Positions 15,581-26,739 of a stretch of DNA of 64,000 nt are shown here, piece by piece. This DNA comes from Methylobacterium sp. Leaf123 (lineage in GTDB: Bacteria; Pseudomonadota; Alphaproteobacteria; Rhizobiales; Beijerinckiaceae). Every line of letters begins with the position of its first letter. Positions within the stretch are counted from its first letter, which is position 1. The notes below the pieces were generated by a model. The model searched no databases. It was given only the letters and a program-made list of their open reading frames with translations, and was not told the origin of the DNA. Where the stretch lies: positions 32,661-96,660 of the forward strand of contig NZ_LMNS01000006.1 of the NCBI RefSeq assembly GCF_001423405.1, given 5' to 3'. The position numbers and the translations under genes were made by a program.

Positions 15581-16450
15581 TCAGAAGGCCTCGCCGCGGG
15601 CGGAGAGGAGGGCGTCGAGGAACAAGGTCGCGACGGTGAAGTCGGCGCTCGTGCCAGGGTTGAGGCCGGACTCCTTCAGCGCGCGGTCATAGGCGAGGAG
15701 TGGTTCGACCGGGGCCGCGGCGAGGTCGAGGCCCGCCAGGGACGCCTGCGCCTGCGCCCGCACCGCCTCGGCCCGCTCGGGGCCGTGCTTGCGGGCGATG
15801 TGACTGTCCGGCACGGCGGTGAGATAGGCGAGATGGACTGCCGTCGTGGTCCAGGGCGGGACGAGCCCGCGCGCACGGGCGCCAGCGAGCGCCGGCAGGC
15901 CGATCGCGAAGAGGTCGCGAAACCCGTCCGTGTAGGCGCGGGCGATGCGATCGCGCGGGGCGGCCTCCGCCATCGCCGTGAGCAGCGGCGGGACCGGTCC
16001 GTCATCGGCCTGGGATACGTCGTGGCGCTCGGCCCGGCCGAGGCCGCCGGGATTGGCCCGGCGGATCGCCGCGAACACGTCGCGGGCATCGGAGGCATCG
16101 AACCCCGCCAGCACGGCGTTCAGGGCCTCGGCCAGCGGGCCGGGCTGTTCCGCGGCGCGAGCCAGCGGCGCGCAGAGAAGCAGGATGCCGAGATTGGTGT
16201 TCTGCCCGACGGCCGCGAAGGTCGCCTCGACCCCACCCCGCACCCGCTGCCCGACGCGCGCGCCCGCGGCGGCGAGCGGCGGCGCCGATACGTCGGCGCT
16301 GGTAACGAAATCGGCCACGACCATGCGGTGGCCGGGGGCGTAGCCGTGGACGTTGCCGGGTTTCAGCGCGTCGAGTTCGGCGAGGCAGGCGGCCCGGTAG
16401 AGGTCGGCCACCGTCGCCGCAGGCAGGCCGCCGGGCGCCGTCCCGGTCAT
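15581..16450 (-). CDS. orf7: CitG-like (triphosphoribosyl-dephospho-CoA synthase family) protein of H4MPT synthesis, Orf7-type
   Basis: A 289-residue protein of the CitG/MdcB family. Family features are visible: the early ELDALKPGNVHGYAPGHRM segment with the conserved K-PGNV motif, and the Gly/Asn-rich GQNTNLGILLLCAPLA block near residue 90. Classical CitG makes the prosthetic group of citrate lyase, but this version occurs in the H4MPT cluster. In M. extorquens the gene between fae and the ATP-grasp gene is called orf7 and, as I recall, is needed for H4MPT synthesis. The start at 16450 overlaps the stop of orf5 (ATGA). The name is from memory of gene order. Confidence 0.8.
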   Translation of the reverse strand: MTGTAPGGLPAATVADLYRAACLAELDALKPGNVHGYAPGHRMVVADFVTSADVSAPPLAAAGARVGQRVRGGVEATFAAVGQNTNLGILLLCAPLARAAEQPGPLAEALNAVLAGFDASDARDVFAAIRRANPGGLGRAERHDVSQADDGPVPPLLTAMAEAAPRDRIARAYTDGFRDLFAIGLPALAGARARGLVPPWTTTAVHLAYLTAVPDSHIARKHGPERAEAVRAQAQASLAGLDLAAAPVEPLLAYDRALKESGLNPGTSADFTVATLFLDALLSARGEAF

Positions 16451-17361
16451 CCGAGCGCCGAGACCAGCCGCGGCGGGCGGGCGGCGCGCACCGCGTTGAG
16501 GAAGCCGCGCGCCACCGCCCCGGCGATATCGACCTCGGTCACCTGCTGCAGACCGGACCAAGCCGGCATGGAATTGACCTCCAGCACCAGAAAGCCGCCC
16601 TCGCCGTCCTCGACGAGGTCGATGCCGGTGTAATCGACGCCGACTGCCGCGGCCGCGGCCTCGGCGAGTTCGGCGGCGCGGGCCGGCACGTCCCAGGCGA
16701 AGGGCCGGCCCCCGCGATGGACGTTGGTGATCCAGCCGTCGCCCTCGCGGATCATTCCGGCGATCGCCCGGCCCTCGCAGACGAAGACGCGGTAGTCGCG
16801 CCATAGCCCGTCGGCGCGGGCGACGTAGCGCTGAAGGTAGTAGACGCCACTCACGGCTTCTTGCGCCGGCAAATCATCGGGGCTTTCGAGGAGCATCAGC
16901 CCCTCGCCCTGCGAGCCGAACAGGGGCTTGAGCACGATCGGCTTGCCGGGCCGCGCCTCGCGGGCGACGATCTCGGCCGCCGCCTCGCGTTTCGAGACGA
17001 CGAAGGTGTCGGGCGTCGGCAATCCGGCGCGGGCGATCAGTAGCGAGGTCGCCGCCTTGTCCACCGAGCGCTCGATCGCCGACGGCCCGTTCCAGACGGT
17101 GACGCCGGAGACGACCAGGGCGTGGAGCACGCCGAGCCGCATGGTGGTGGCCTCGAATGTCCCGCCCGCGATGGTGCGCAGCAGGACGCCATCCGGCAGC
17201 CCGTCCTCGAAGCCGGGGACGCGCAGCGGTTCGCCGCCGCCAGTGACGACGGCAACGTCGGCAAGCGAGAACAGTACCGGCTCGACGCCGAAGCCGCGCA
17301 AGGCCTCCCGCAGCCGCGCCTTGTGCCAATTGCCGTTGTCGGCCGCGAGCCCGATGCGCAT
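16447..17361 (-). CDS. orf5: ATP-grasp ligase of RimK/MptN type, H4MPT biosynthesis (Orf5-type)
   Basis: A 304-residue ATP-grasp protein. The central domain has the ATP-binding stretch IVLKPLFGSQGEGLMLL and, later, the metal/ATP segment GFLVLEVNSMPAWSGLQ with the conserved EVN. The closest known relatives are glutamate ligases such as RimK and MptN, which add glutamate to tetrahydromethanopterin. It lies between orf7 and mch, with its stop overlapping the orf7 start. A glutamate-adding role in the bacterial H4MPT is likely but inferred. The ATG at 17361 directly opens the first beta-strand (MRIGLAAD). A 136-bp repeat lies between it and mch. Confidence 0.85.
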   Translation of the reverse strand: MRIGLAADNGNWHKARLREALRGFGVEPVLFSLADVAVVTGGGEPLRVPGFEDGLPDGVLLRTIAGGTFEATTMRLGVLHALVVSGVTVWNGPSAIERSVDKAATSLLIARAGLPTPDTFVVSKREAAAEIVAREARPGKPIVLKPLFGSQGEGLMLLESPDDLPAQEAVSGVYYLQRYVARADGLWRDYRVFVCEGRAIAGMIREGDGWITNVHRGGRPFAWDVPARAAELAEAAAAAVGVDYTGIDLVEDGEGGFLVLEVNSMPAWSGLQQVTEVDIAGAVARGFLNAVRAARPPRLVSALG

Positions 17362-17383
17362 GCGTTTTTCCAGTTACCTTCAA

Positions 17384-17519
17384 CCCTCCCCCCTCCGCGG
17401 GGGAGGGTGCCCTGCGGATGCAGGGTGGGAGAGGGGCCGGCTCCGAACTCCCCGGAAGCGGCGCTCCCCTCACCCGACCCGCTTCGCGGGCCACCCCCTC
17501 CCGCTTCAGGGGAGAGGGA
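17384..17519. repeat. GC-rich dispersed repeat, family 1, copy 3 (intergenic)
   Basis: About 136 bp between orf5 and mch, in the same orientation as the copy at 2971. Ends are CCCTCCCCCCTCCGCGGGGG and CCGCTTCAGGGGAGAGGG, and the centre holds CCGGAAGCGGCGCTCCCCT. This copy is wholly non-coding and shows the element independent of any reading frame. Confidence 0.85.
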
Positions 17520-17543
17520 CTCGACACTCTAAGCGTCAGGAAT

Positions 17544-19638
<2,095 letters not shown>

Positions 19639-19679
19639 CGCGCCGCCCTCCCGATGGAGAAGCGGGTTCAGGTTCGGGC

Positions 19680-20573
19680 TCAGCCGGCGATCTCGACGGC
19701 GAGCTTGTAGGCGTCGCGGAAATCGAGGCAGAGCGGCTCCTGCGCCTCCAGCATCTTGCGGAACATGCGGCACTGGGTCTGGTACTTGACGTTGCCGACG
19801 GCGAGCGCGCCGATGCCGACGCCCTTGCCGACCGGCAGGGGCACGTCCTTGGCGTTTACGTCGATGCCGGCGATGCCGGCGGGCGGCACGGCGTTGACGT
19901 CGGAGGCGACCAGCAGCTTCGGCGCGGATTCGAGATCCTCCGCCGTCAGGATCGAGACGCCCGCGGGGCCGGCCGAGAGGATCACGTCGGCATCGGTGAT
20001 CGCGGCGCGGCGCGCCTCGGGCAGGGTGCCGTCCACGGCGCCGACCTCGATGCCGAAGCGCCACTTCATGGTGAAGGCGATCTTCGAGACGCGCTCCTCG
20101 CCGTCATGGCCGACGAGCACGCTGTGCGCCCCCTCCAACGCGCCGATCACCGCCGCGACATAGGCGACCACGCCCGCGCCACCGAAGATGACGATGCGCT
20201 TGCCCTTGAGGTCGGTGCCGAACTTCGCCTTCAGCGCACGAGCGACCTCGGCGACCATCGCCGCGCCGGTGGTGAAGGAGCCGGCCGGATCGGCGAAGAC
20301 GTGGTTGACGAAGGGGGGCACGAACGCCTTCTTCGCCCGGTCCACCATGTCGAGCGCCAGTTCGGCGTTCTTGCCGCCGATGAAGATGCCGGTGCGCACG
20401 CCGTCCTGCGGCGCGCGGGAGAAGATCGAGTCCTGCGTCAGCGAGACGACATCGGTGAGATCGACGCCCGTGTAAGGGATCAGCGTCTCGAAGCCGGCAT
20501 CGATCGCCATGTTCACGTCGAACGGGCTCATGTGTTTGAGCGGCGTCAGCATGTGCAGGATCGAGCGGGCCAT
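19680..20573 (-). CDS. mtdB: NAD(P)-dependent methylene-H4MPT dehydrogenase (MtdB)
   Basis: A 297-residue dehydrogenase oxidising methylene-H4MPT to methenyl-H4MPT. It contains the N-terminal pterin region (TPLKHMSPFDVNMAIDAGFE), then VNHVFADPAGSFTTGAA, and a Rossmann segment VIFGGAGVVAYVAAVIGALEGA with the nucleotide-binding glycines. It resembles MtdA (54000-54866), which uses both H4MPT and H4F. The N-terminal sequence here is the MtdB type. The ATG at 20573 has GAGAGG in the 10-15 bases upstream. It lies between the RFAP synthase gene and orfY. Confidence 0.95.
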   Translation of the reverse strand: MARSILHMLTPLKHMSPFDVNMAIDAGFETLIPYTGVDLTDVVSLTQDSIFSRAPQDGVRTGIFIGGKNAELALDMVDRAKKAFVPPFVNHVFADPAGSFTTGAAMVAEVARALKAKFGTDLKGKRIVIFGGAGVVAYVAAVIGALEGAHSVLVGHDGEERVSKIAFTMKWRFGIEVGAVDGTLPEARRAAITDADVILSAGPAGVSILTAEDLESAPKLLVASDVNAVPPAGIAGIDVNAKDVPLPVGKGVGIGALAVGNVKYQTQCRMFRKMLEAQEPLCLDFRDAYKLAVEIAG

Positions 20574-20683
20574 GGTGTTCGTCCTCTCGTGACCGCGCCT
20601 TTGCCAGGCGCTTCAGGTGCAAAACCGGAACGGCTGGCGCCGGTCAAGCGCAGGTTTCTTTGAAACGGGAAAAAGAAAAAGCT

Positions 20684-21682
20684 CTAAACTTCGGCAACCG
20701 AGGCGCCGACGTTGCGGCCGCGCGCGATAACGAAGCGCAGGCGGCCCGGCCGGGCCAGCCCCGCGACCAGTGCCTCCGCCTCCCGCTGCGAGGGCACGAG
20801 GGCAAAGCCCGTCGGCCCCCAGGAGCTCTGGCCGTAGCCGGGCACGCCGGCCTGCGCGATCGCCGCGAGGGCGTCGGCCACGGCGGGACTGGCGAAGCGC
20901 CCGCCCTGGTGCGGGGCGAAATGGTCGCCGATCCGTTTCTGGATGGCGGTGATGCCGGCGCCGAACCCGTTCGGCTCGGCCGTCGCGGCGGCGGGCAGAA
21001 CCTGCATCAGCACGATCCGGCAGATCTCGGCGGCCTGTCCCGCATCGAAGGGCGGCAGTTCGCGGAACGCTTCGGTCTCAACGGAGCCATGCACGCCGGT
21101 CATGGCTTCATCGAGGATCAGCACGACCCGCCACTCCTCCGGATAAGGCAGCCGCGCGATGACGGGGGGCGGCGCGCCGGAACCGTCGCGCCCGCCATCG
21201 ACGATCAGCCCGCCCTCGGTGAAGGCGGCGAGCCCGACGCCGGACCGGTTGCCGCGGTCGAGCACGTCGGCGAAGTCGGCCGGTGCAAAGGGGCGTCCGT
21301 TGAGGCGCGCCAGCGCGGCGGCGACCGCCAGGGCGAGCTGCGTGCCCGAGCCGAAGCCGGCATGGGCGGGGATCGATTCCTCGACCTCCACCGCCACGGC
21401 TTCCGGCACATCGAGATAGGCGGCGGCGGCGAGCAGGTTGGCGCGCACCCGCTCGGCCTCCGGGCCGCTGGCGGAGGCGCGTTTGGCAGGGCGTGCAACG
21501 AGTTGCACGGCGGGCGCGTCGAGGGCGAGGCCGATGCTGCCGAAGCGGCGCCCGAGCCCGCCGTTGAGATCGAGAAACCCGAAATGCAGGCGCGCAGGCG
21601 CACGGACCCGCACGGCGCCCCCGGCCGGCCGGGATGTCGTCGTGCTCACGATCTCAGCCGTCTGGTCCGGGACCTCGGCCAC
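20684..21682 (-). CDS. mptG: beta-Ribofuranosylaminobenzene 5'-phosphate synthase (RFAP synthase, MptG, Orf4-type)
   Basis: A protein of about 332 residues with the GHMP-kinase-like fold of RFAP synthase, which joins p-hydroxy- or aminobenzoate to phosphoribosyl diphosphate as the first committed step of H4MPT synthesis. Family segments visible are RVRAPARLHFGFLDL near residue 30, the glycine-rich AHAGFGSGTQLALA, GNRSGVGLAAFTEGGLI, and the C-terminal PGYGQSSWGPTGFAL. The start is probably the GTG at 21682 (GGAAGG 10 bases upstream). A GTG at 21649 is also possible. In M. extorquens this gene is orf4. It is divergent from fhc, with a shared 427-bp upstream region. Confidence 0.9.
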   Translation of the reverse strand: MAEVPDQTAEIVSTTTSRPAGGAVRVRAPARLHFGFLDLNGGLGRRFGSIGLALDAPAVQLVARPAKRASASGPEAERVRANLLAAAAYLDVPEAVAVEVEESIPAHAGFGSGTQLALAVAAALARLNGRPFAPADFADVLDRGNRSGVGLAAFTEGGLIVDGGRDGSGAPPPVIARLPYPEEWRVVLILDEAMTGVHGSVETEAFRELPPFDAGQAAEICRIVLMQVLPAAATAEPNGFGAGITAIQKRIGDHFAPHQGGRFASPAVADALAAIAQAGVPGYGQSSWGPTGFALVPSQREAEALVAGLARPGRLRFVIARGRNVGASVAEV

Positions 21683-22109
21683 GGTCTCATTCCCTTCCGC
21701 CGACGTTGCCGGCCCGGCCGGCGCGGACGCGCCCAACGATGCGGGCGGCTTCTCACATGCTGCGGCGCCCGCGACAACCTCGCCCGCGACAACGGCATAG
21801 CATCGTCGCAAGTGCCGATGCGGTTGTCGCCGCGCCGAGCCCTTTTCGCGCGAAAGCGTGGCGTCCGGAGAGAGCGGCCCGGCGCACGAAATCCTGACGC
21901 AAACTTCGCCGGGGGCTTGCGGCCTCCGGCACAGGAATGCAAAACCACCCGGCTCCCTTCGCGGAGCCGGTCCGAGCCACTGCCCCCGAAACCGCATTCC
22001 GGATTTCGAGGCATCGAGGCTCCACCAGGGGCGCCCGCGCCCTTCGGACGTGACCGTCTTTCGCCCCGCCTCGACGCGGGGATGCCCGAAGAAGCGACGG
22101 TGAGGAAGC
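21683..22109. promoter_or_regulatory. Divergent promoter region between RFAP synthase/mtdB and fhc
   Basis: 427 bp separate the start of the minus-strand RFAP synthase gene from the ATG of fhcB. The region has no convincing gene; the long reading frame through it is an upstream extension without a credible start. It must hold promoters for both directions of the formaldehyde-oxidation genes. I see no clear -35/-10 or operator sequence. A few small direct repeats (GCGACAACCTCGCCCGCGACAACG near 21770) occur. Confidence 0.45.
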
Positions 22110-23198
22110 ATGGCAGCCTGGGTGAAGGGAGGCGCAGCGGATATAGGCGCTGCGGTCGAGGCCGCGGCCGACCTGCTCGCCGCCTCACGCGTGCCGGTGC
22201 TGGCGGGCCTGAGCGCCGAGGTTTCGGCACTCCGCGCCGCTTACCGGCTGGCCGAGACCCTCGGCGCCTCGCTCGATCCCGTCTCCGGCCCCAGCGTCTA
22301 TGCCGAACTCGGCGCGCTCAGCGCCGGTGGCGCGATGAGCACGACACGGGCCGAGACGATCGGCCGGGCGGATGTGGTCCTGATCGTCGGCAACCGTCCC
22401 TGGGACGGTGAGCTGATCGCCGAGATCGCCGCCGCGGCCCCGAGCCGTGGACGCGCGGCGGGCTCGGAGCGCGCCCTGCTCTCCCTGGGTGGTCCTCAGA
22501 ACGGCGCGATCCGCCACGTCGCCTACGCGGCGGAATCCGGCGGCCTCGCCATCTCGCTCGGGCATCTGCGCGCCTTCGCCAAGGGCCATCTCGCCGGTGA
22601 GGCCGCCTTTGCCGATCTCGCCAAGCGCCTGTTCGCGGCCCAGTACGGCGTCATCATCTACGATCCGGAAGAGGTCGGCGAACTCGGCGCGGAAATGCTC
22701 CAGGGGCTGATCCGCGACCTCAACGAATCCACCCGCTTCTTCGCGCTGACGCTCGCCGACCCGTTCCAGGGCCGCGCGGCGGTGCAACTCTCCGCCTGGA
22801 CCACGGGACAGGCGCCGCGCGTCGGCTTCGGCCGGCACCAGCCCGAGCACGATTCCTGGCGCTTCGACAGCGCCCGCCAGATCGCTGCGGGTGAAGCCGA
22901 CGCCGCCCTGTGGCTCGCTTCCCTGCCCGCCCCGCGCCCCGCCTGGCTCGGGAGCCTGCCGACGATCGCCATTGTCGGCGAGGGCTCTCAGGAGGCCGCG
23001 GGCGAGACGGCGGAGGTCGTCATCACCGTGGGCGTGCCCGGACAGAGCGTCGGCGGCGCCCTCTGGAACGACCGGCGCGGCGTCATCGCCTATGCCGAGG
23101 CCAGCGATCCATCGAAGACCCAAGCTGAAACGGAGACTGCGGCCGGCGTGCTCACCCGCATCCGCGACCGCCTCATCGAGAAGGGTGTCTCATGCTGA
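22110..23198 (+). CDS. fhcB: Formyltransferase/hydrolase complex subunit B (FhcB)
   Basis: A 362-residue protein related to the molybdopterin/tungstopterin subunit FwdB/FmdB of formylmethanofuran dehydrogenase, but degenerate. It contains one cysteine only, the last residue, so the Cys/selenocysteine metal ligand and iron-sulfur sites of FwdB are lacking. This fits the known hydrolase, not dehydrogenase, function of Fhc: the complex transfers formyl from H4MPT to methylofuran and releases formate. GAGGAAGC precedes the ATG. The 3' end overlaps the fhcA start by 7 bp. Confidence 0.95.
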   Translation: MAAWVKGGAADIGAAVEAAADLLAASRVPVLAGLSAEVSALRAAYRLAETLGASLDPVSGPSVYAELGALSAGGAMSTTRAETIGRADVVLIVGNRPWDGELIAEIAAAAPSRGRAAGSERALLSLGGPQNGAIRHVAYAAESGGLAISLGHLRAFAKGHLAGEAAFADLAKRLFAAQYGVIIYDPEEVGELGAEMLQGLIRDLNESTRFFALTLADPFQGRAAVQLSAWTTGQAPRVGFGRHQPEHDSWRFDSARQIAAGEADAALWLASLPAPRPAWLGSLPTIAIVGEGSQEAAGETAEVVITVGVPGQSVGGALWNDRRGVIAYAEASDPSKTQAETETAAGVLTRIRDRLIEKGVSC

Positions 23199-24838
23199 CC
23201 CGTATCCACGGTGGACGGGTGGTCGATCCCACGGCCGGGCGCGACGCCATCGGCGACGTCTGGATTGAGGATGGCCGCGTCGTCGCCCCGAGCGAGCGCG
23301 CCCCCGACCAAACCATCGACGCCACGGGCTGCGTGGTGATGGCCGGCGGCGTCGAGGTCCACTCGCACATCGCCGGCGGCAACGTGGTGATGAGCCGCCT
23401 GCTGCTGCCCGACCTCTATGTCAGCGAATCCGCCCCCAACGGCCATCCCTTCGCCCATGCCGGCGGTTCGGGAAGCTGGATCGGCGCCAACTATGCGCGG
23501 ATGGGCTACACCACCGCGGTCGAGCCGGCGCTGCCGCCCTCGAACGCGCTCGCGACCCATCTCGAACTCGCCGACATCCCCCTGCTCGACCGCGGCGGTC
23601 TGGCCGTGCTCGGCAACGACGACCACCTGCTTCAGCTCCTGCGCGATGGCGAGGGCAAGCAGGCGGTGCGCGATCTCGTGCAGCAGACGCTGGCCCATTC
23701 GCGGGGCCTCGGCGTCAAGTGCATCAACGCGGGCGGCGCCTCGGCCTTCAAGGACGGCGTGCTCAAGCTCAGCCTCGACGACGAGATCCCCTGCTACGGG
23801 CTCTCGACGCGCAAGATCATGTCGGCCCTGCTCGACGCGGTGGAAGAGATCGGCGTGCCGCATCCGCTGCATGTTCACTGCAACAATCTCGGCCTGCCCG
23901 GCGCCGACGACTCGCTCGTCGCGACGCTGGAAGCGGCCGAAGGTCGGCGCATCCACTTTGCCCATGCTCAGTTCTACGCCTACGGCGTGGTGGATCCCGA
24001 AAACCCGATGACCGGCGGCTTCCGTTCGGCGGCCGAGCGCATCAACGCGGCGATGGAGGAACACCCCAACGCGACCTACGACGTGGGTCAGGTGGTGTTC
24101 GGCCAGACCGTGACGATCTCGCTCGACATCCTGCGCCAGTTCGGTGGCCGCAAGGGCGCCAAGCCGAAGAAGTGGGTGATCTCGGCGGGTGATGCCGAGG
24201 GCGGCGGCGTGGTGCCGTTCCTCTACCGGCCGCGCGGCCCGGTCTCCTCGCTGCAATGGGCGATCGGCCTCGAATTGATGCTGCTCTCTTCGAACCCCGA
24301 GCGCACCATCCTAACGACCGACCACCCGAATGGCGGCGTCTTCACCGAATATCCGCGCATCATCCACCTGCTGATGGATGCCGAGGAGCGCGCCAAGGAA
24401 ATCGCAACGCTGCCGGCGATCGTCGGCGAGCGCTCCGGCCTGCCCAAGATCGAGCGCGAGTACAGCTTCAGCGAAATCGCCCAGCTCACCCGCTCCGGCC
24501 CGGCCAAGCTGCTCGGCCTGACTGATCGCGGCCACCTGCGCGAGGGCGCCAAGGCCGACGTCGCGATCTACCGCGACGACAAGGACCGCACGGCGATGTT
24601 CTCGCGGGCCAAGCTCGTGCTGAAGGACGGCCAGCCCATCGTCGAGGATGGCGAGGTCGTCGCTTGGTTCTCGGGCAAGACGCTCAGCCTTGATGTCGAG
24701 GCCGATGCGGGCATGGAAAAGCGCGCCGAGAGCTACCTGCAGGACCGCTTCGGCGCCGGGCTCGACACCTTCGCGGTGCCGGACGCTGCGTTCCCCGAGA
24801 ATACCGGGACGTTCGAAGACGTGGCGTGCCGGGCGTGA
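23192..24838 (+). CDS. fhcA: Formyltransferase/hydrolase complex subunit A (FhcA), formylmethylofuran hydrolase
   Basis: A 548-residue amidohydrolase-fold protein related to FwdA/FmdA. The HxH metal motif is at His57-Ser-His59 (GGVEVHSHIAGGN). Later metal/active-site regions include HPLHVHCNNLG, EGRRIHFAHAQFY and LTTDHPNGG. It is the hydrolytic subunit that frees formate from formyl-methylofuran. The start overlaps the fhcB end. The region up to the fhcD ATG is 25 bp, so all four genes are likely one transcript. Length and gene order (B-A-D-C) match the Methylorubrum cluster. Confidence 0.97.
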   Translation: MLTRIHGGRVVDPTAGRDAIGDVWIEDGRVVAPSERAPDQTIDATGCVVMAGGVEVHSHIAGGNVVMSRLLLPDLYVSESAPNGHPFAHAGGSGSWIGANYARMGYTTAVEPALPPSNALATHLELADIPLLDRGGLAVLGNDDHLLQLLRDGEGKQAVRDLVQQTLAHSRGLGVKCINAGGASAFKDGVLKLSLDDEIPCYGLSTRKIMSALLDAVEEIGVPHPLHVHCNNLGLPGADDSLVATLEAAEGRRIHFAHAQFYAYGVVDPENPMTGGFRSAAERINAAMEEHPNATYDVGQVVFGQTVTISLDILRQFGGRKGAKPKKWVISAGDAEGGGVVPFLYRPRGPVSSLQWAIGLELMLLSSNPERTILTTDHPNGGVFTEYPRIIHLLMDAEERAKEIATLPAIVGERSGLPKIEREYSFSEIAQLTRSGPAKLLGLTDRGHLREGAKADVAIYRDDKDRTAMFSRAKLVLKDGQPIVEDGEVVAWFSGKTLSLDVEADAGMEKRAESYLQDRFGAGLDTFAVPDAAFPENTGTFEDVACRA

Positions 24839-24863
24839 TGTCGAGGGTGATGGAATCGAATCG

Positions 24864-25799
24864 ATGAGCGACTTCACCCTCAACGGCATCAAGGTCGAGG
24901 ACACCTTCGCCGAAGCCTTCGACGTCGCGGGCACCGCGATCATCGTCACCAACGACACGCCGAAATGGGCGATGATCGCGGCGACGGTGATGACGGGCTT
25001 CGCCACGTCGGTGATCGGCTGCGGCGCCGAGGCCGGCATCGACGCCGAACTCTCCCCCGAGGAGACACCGGACGGGCGGCCGGGCGTACGCATCCTGCTG
25101 TTCGGTTTCGAGCCGAACGGGCTGAAGGACCAGCTCCTCAAGCGCGTTGGCCAGTGCATCCTGACCTGCCCCGGCACCGCCTGCTTTGCCGGCGTCGAAG
25201 GCCCGACCAAGATCAAGCTCGGCGGCGCGATCCGCTATTTCGGTGACGGCTTCGCAGTCGCCAAGCGCCTGCCCGACCATGAGGGCAAGATGCGCCGCTA
25301 CTGGCGCATCCCCGTCATGGACGGCGAGTTCCTGTGCGAGGATTCGGTGCGCGCGGTGGATGGCGCGGTCGGCGGCGGCAACCTGCTGTTCCTCGGCCGC
25401 AAGCACGCCGACACGCTCATCGTCGCCGAGATCGCGGTCGAGGCGGCCAAGGCGATCCCCGGCGCGATCCTGCCCTTCCCCGGCGGCATCGTCCGCTCCG
25501 GCTCGAAGGTCGGCGGGCGCACCAAGGGCATGATGGCCTCGACCAACGACGCCTATTGCCCGACGCTCAAGGGCCGGGCCGGCTCGGCGCTGCCGCCCGA
25601 ATGCGGCGTGGTGCTGGAAATCGTCATCGACGCCCTGACCTCGGCCGCGGTCGCCGAATCGATGCGCGCGGCGCTGCACGCCGCCACCGAGATCGGCGCA
25701 CAGCACGGCCTCGTCGCGGTCACCGCCGGCAATTACGGCGGCAATCTCGGCCGGCACCACTACCACCTCCGCGACCTGTTGGAGAAACCCGCCGCATGA
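24864..25799 (+). CDS. fhcD: Formylmethylofuran:H4MPT formyltransferase (FhcD)
   Basis: A 311-residue formyltransferase (Ftr family) that moves the formyl group from formyl-H4MPT to methylofuran. Visible features are the N-terminal NGIKVEDTFAEAFDV, the GQCILTCPGTACFAG block with three cysteines, and the C-terminal NYGGNLGRHHYHL. The start at 24864 is chosen from the family N-terminus. All upstream in-frame residues are basic and unrelated. The stop overlaps the fhcC start (ATGA). Confidence 0.97.
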   Translation: MSDFTLNGIKVEDTFAEAFDVAGTAIIVTNDTPKWAMIAATVMTGFATSVIGCGAEAGIDAELSPEETPDGRPGVRILLFGFEPNGLKDQLLKRVGQCILTCPGTACFAGVEGPTKIKLGGAIRYFGDGFAVAKRLPDHEGKMRRYWRIPVMDGEFLCEDSVRAVDGAVGGGNLLFLGRKHADTLIVAEIAVEAAKAIPGAILPFPGGIVRSGSKVGGRTKGMMASTNDAYCPTLKGRAGSALPPECGVVLEIVIDALTSAAVAESMRAALHAATEIGAQHGLVAVTAGNYGGNLGRHHYHLRDLLEKPAA

Positions 25800-26593
25800 G
25801 CACGCTGAGACTGCGCGGTGATCTGCCGGAGCGGGTCGACCTTCTCAACATCACCCCGCTCGCCCTGAGCGGGCTATCCGAAGCCGAGGCGGGCAAGCTC
25901 GCCATCGGCACCAGCCGCCGTGGCCTGACCCTCGGCGACGTGTTCGAGATCAGCCTCGACGGCTCCGACAGCCTCGTGATCGAGGGCGGCTCGTCCCGGC
26001 TCGACCGGGTCGGCGCGGCGCTCTCGCAAGGCGCGATCCGGGTCGAGGGTGATGTCGGCCAGCGCCTCGGCGAAGGCATGGCGGCGGGCACGCTGACCGT
26101 GACCGGCTCGGCCGGCCCCTATGCCGGCACCGGTGCCACCGGCGGCACCATCACGATCGAAGGTGATGCCGGCGACCACGCGGGCGGCGCCGTCTACGCC
26201 GCCAAGGCCGGGCTCGACGGCGCGACCCTCGTCATCAAGGGCGCGGCCGGCGACCATCTCGGCGACCGTATGCGCCGCGGCATCATCCTCGCCGGTTCGG
26301 CCGGTGCTTACGCCGGCTCGCGCATGATCGCGGGCACCATCGTCGTCTCCGGCGCGCTCGGCGACCATCCGGGCTACGGCATGCGCCGCGGCACGCTGAT
26401 CGCGGGCAGCCACGGCACGCTGTTGCCGACCTTCGTCGAGACCGGCACGCCCGACCTCGTCTTCGTCCGGCTGCTGGCCCAGAGCCTCAAGCATCTCGGC
26501 GCGGCGCAGGCCAGCCTGCTTGGCGGCACGCTGCGGCGCTACTCCGGCGATCTCGCGACGATCGGCAAGGGCGAACTCTTCGTGCCGGCCTGA
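25796..26593 (+). CDS. fhcC: Formyltransferase/hydrolase complex subunit C (FhcC)
   Basis: A 265-residue protein related to FwdC/FmdC and to the glutamate synthase C-terminal beta-helix (GXGXG-type) domain. Repeating glycine-rich turns (AGPYAG, AGDHAGG, AGDHLGDRMRRG, LGDHPGYGMRRG) mark the right-handed beta-helix. It is structural in the Fhc complex. The ATG at 25796 overlaps the fhcD stop. It is the last gene of the fhcBADC operon, followed by a gap of about 150 bp. Confidence 0.96.
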   Translation: MSTLRLRGDLPERVDLLNITPLALSGLSEAEAGKLAIGTSRRGLTLGDVFEISLDGSDSLVIEGGSSRLDRVGAALSQGAIRVEGDVGQRLGEGMAAGTLTVTGSAGPYAGTGATGGTITIEGDAGDHAGGAVYAAKAGLDGATLVIKGAAGDHLGDRMRRGIILAGSAGAYAGSRMIAGTIVVSGALGDHPGYGMRRGTLIAGSHGTLLPTFVETGTPDLVFVRLLAQSLKHLGAAQASLLGGTLRRYSGDLATIGKGELFVPA

Positions 26594-26739
26594 TCCGGCA
26601 CGATTTTTCCGAAAGCTGCCGGCAAGTCGCAGAAAAATGACTTGCCGGCCTGCCGGATTCTCCCACCTTGCCTTGGACCAAGGCGCGGGACACCGATCCG
26701 GTCGAGCCGACCGCGCCCCTCCGAGCCGAGGCCGCGCGC

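Noticed and set aside
21683..22111. N-terminal extension of the RFAP synthase to 475 codons
   Set aside because: The added part has no homology-like features and would overlap the fhcB start. A GTG with a ribosome binding site at 21682 fits the family length.
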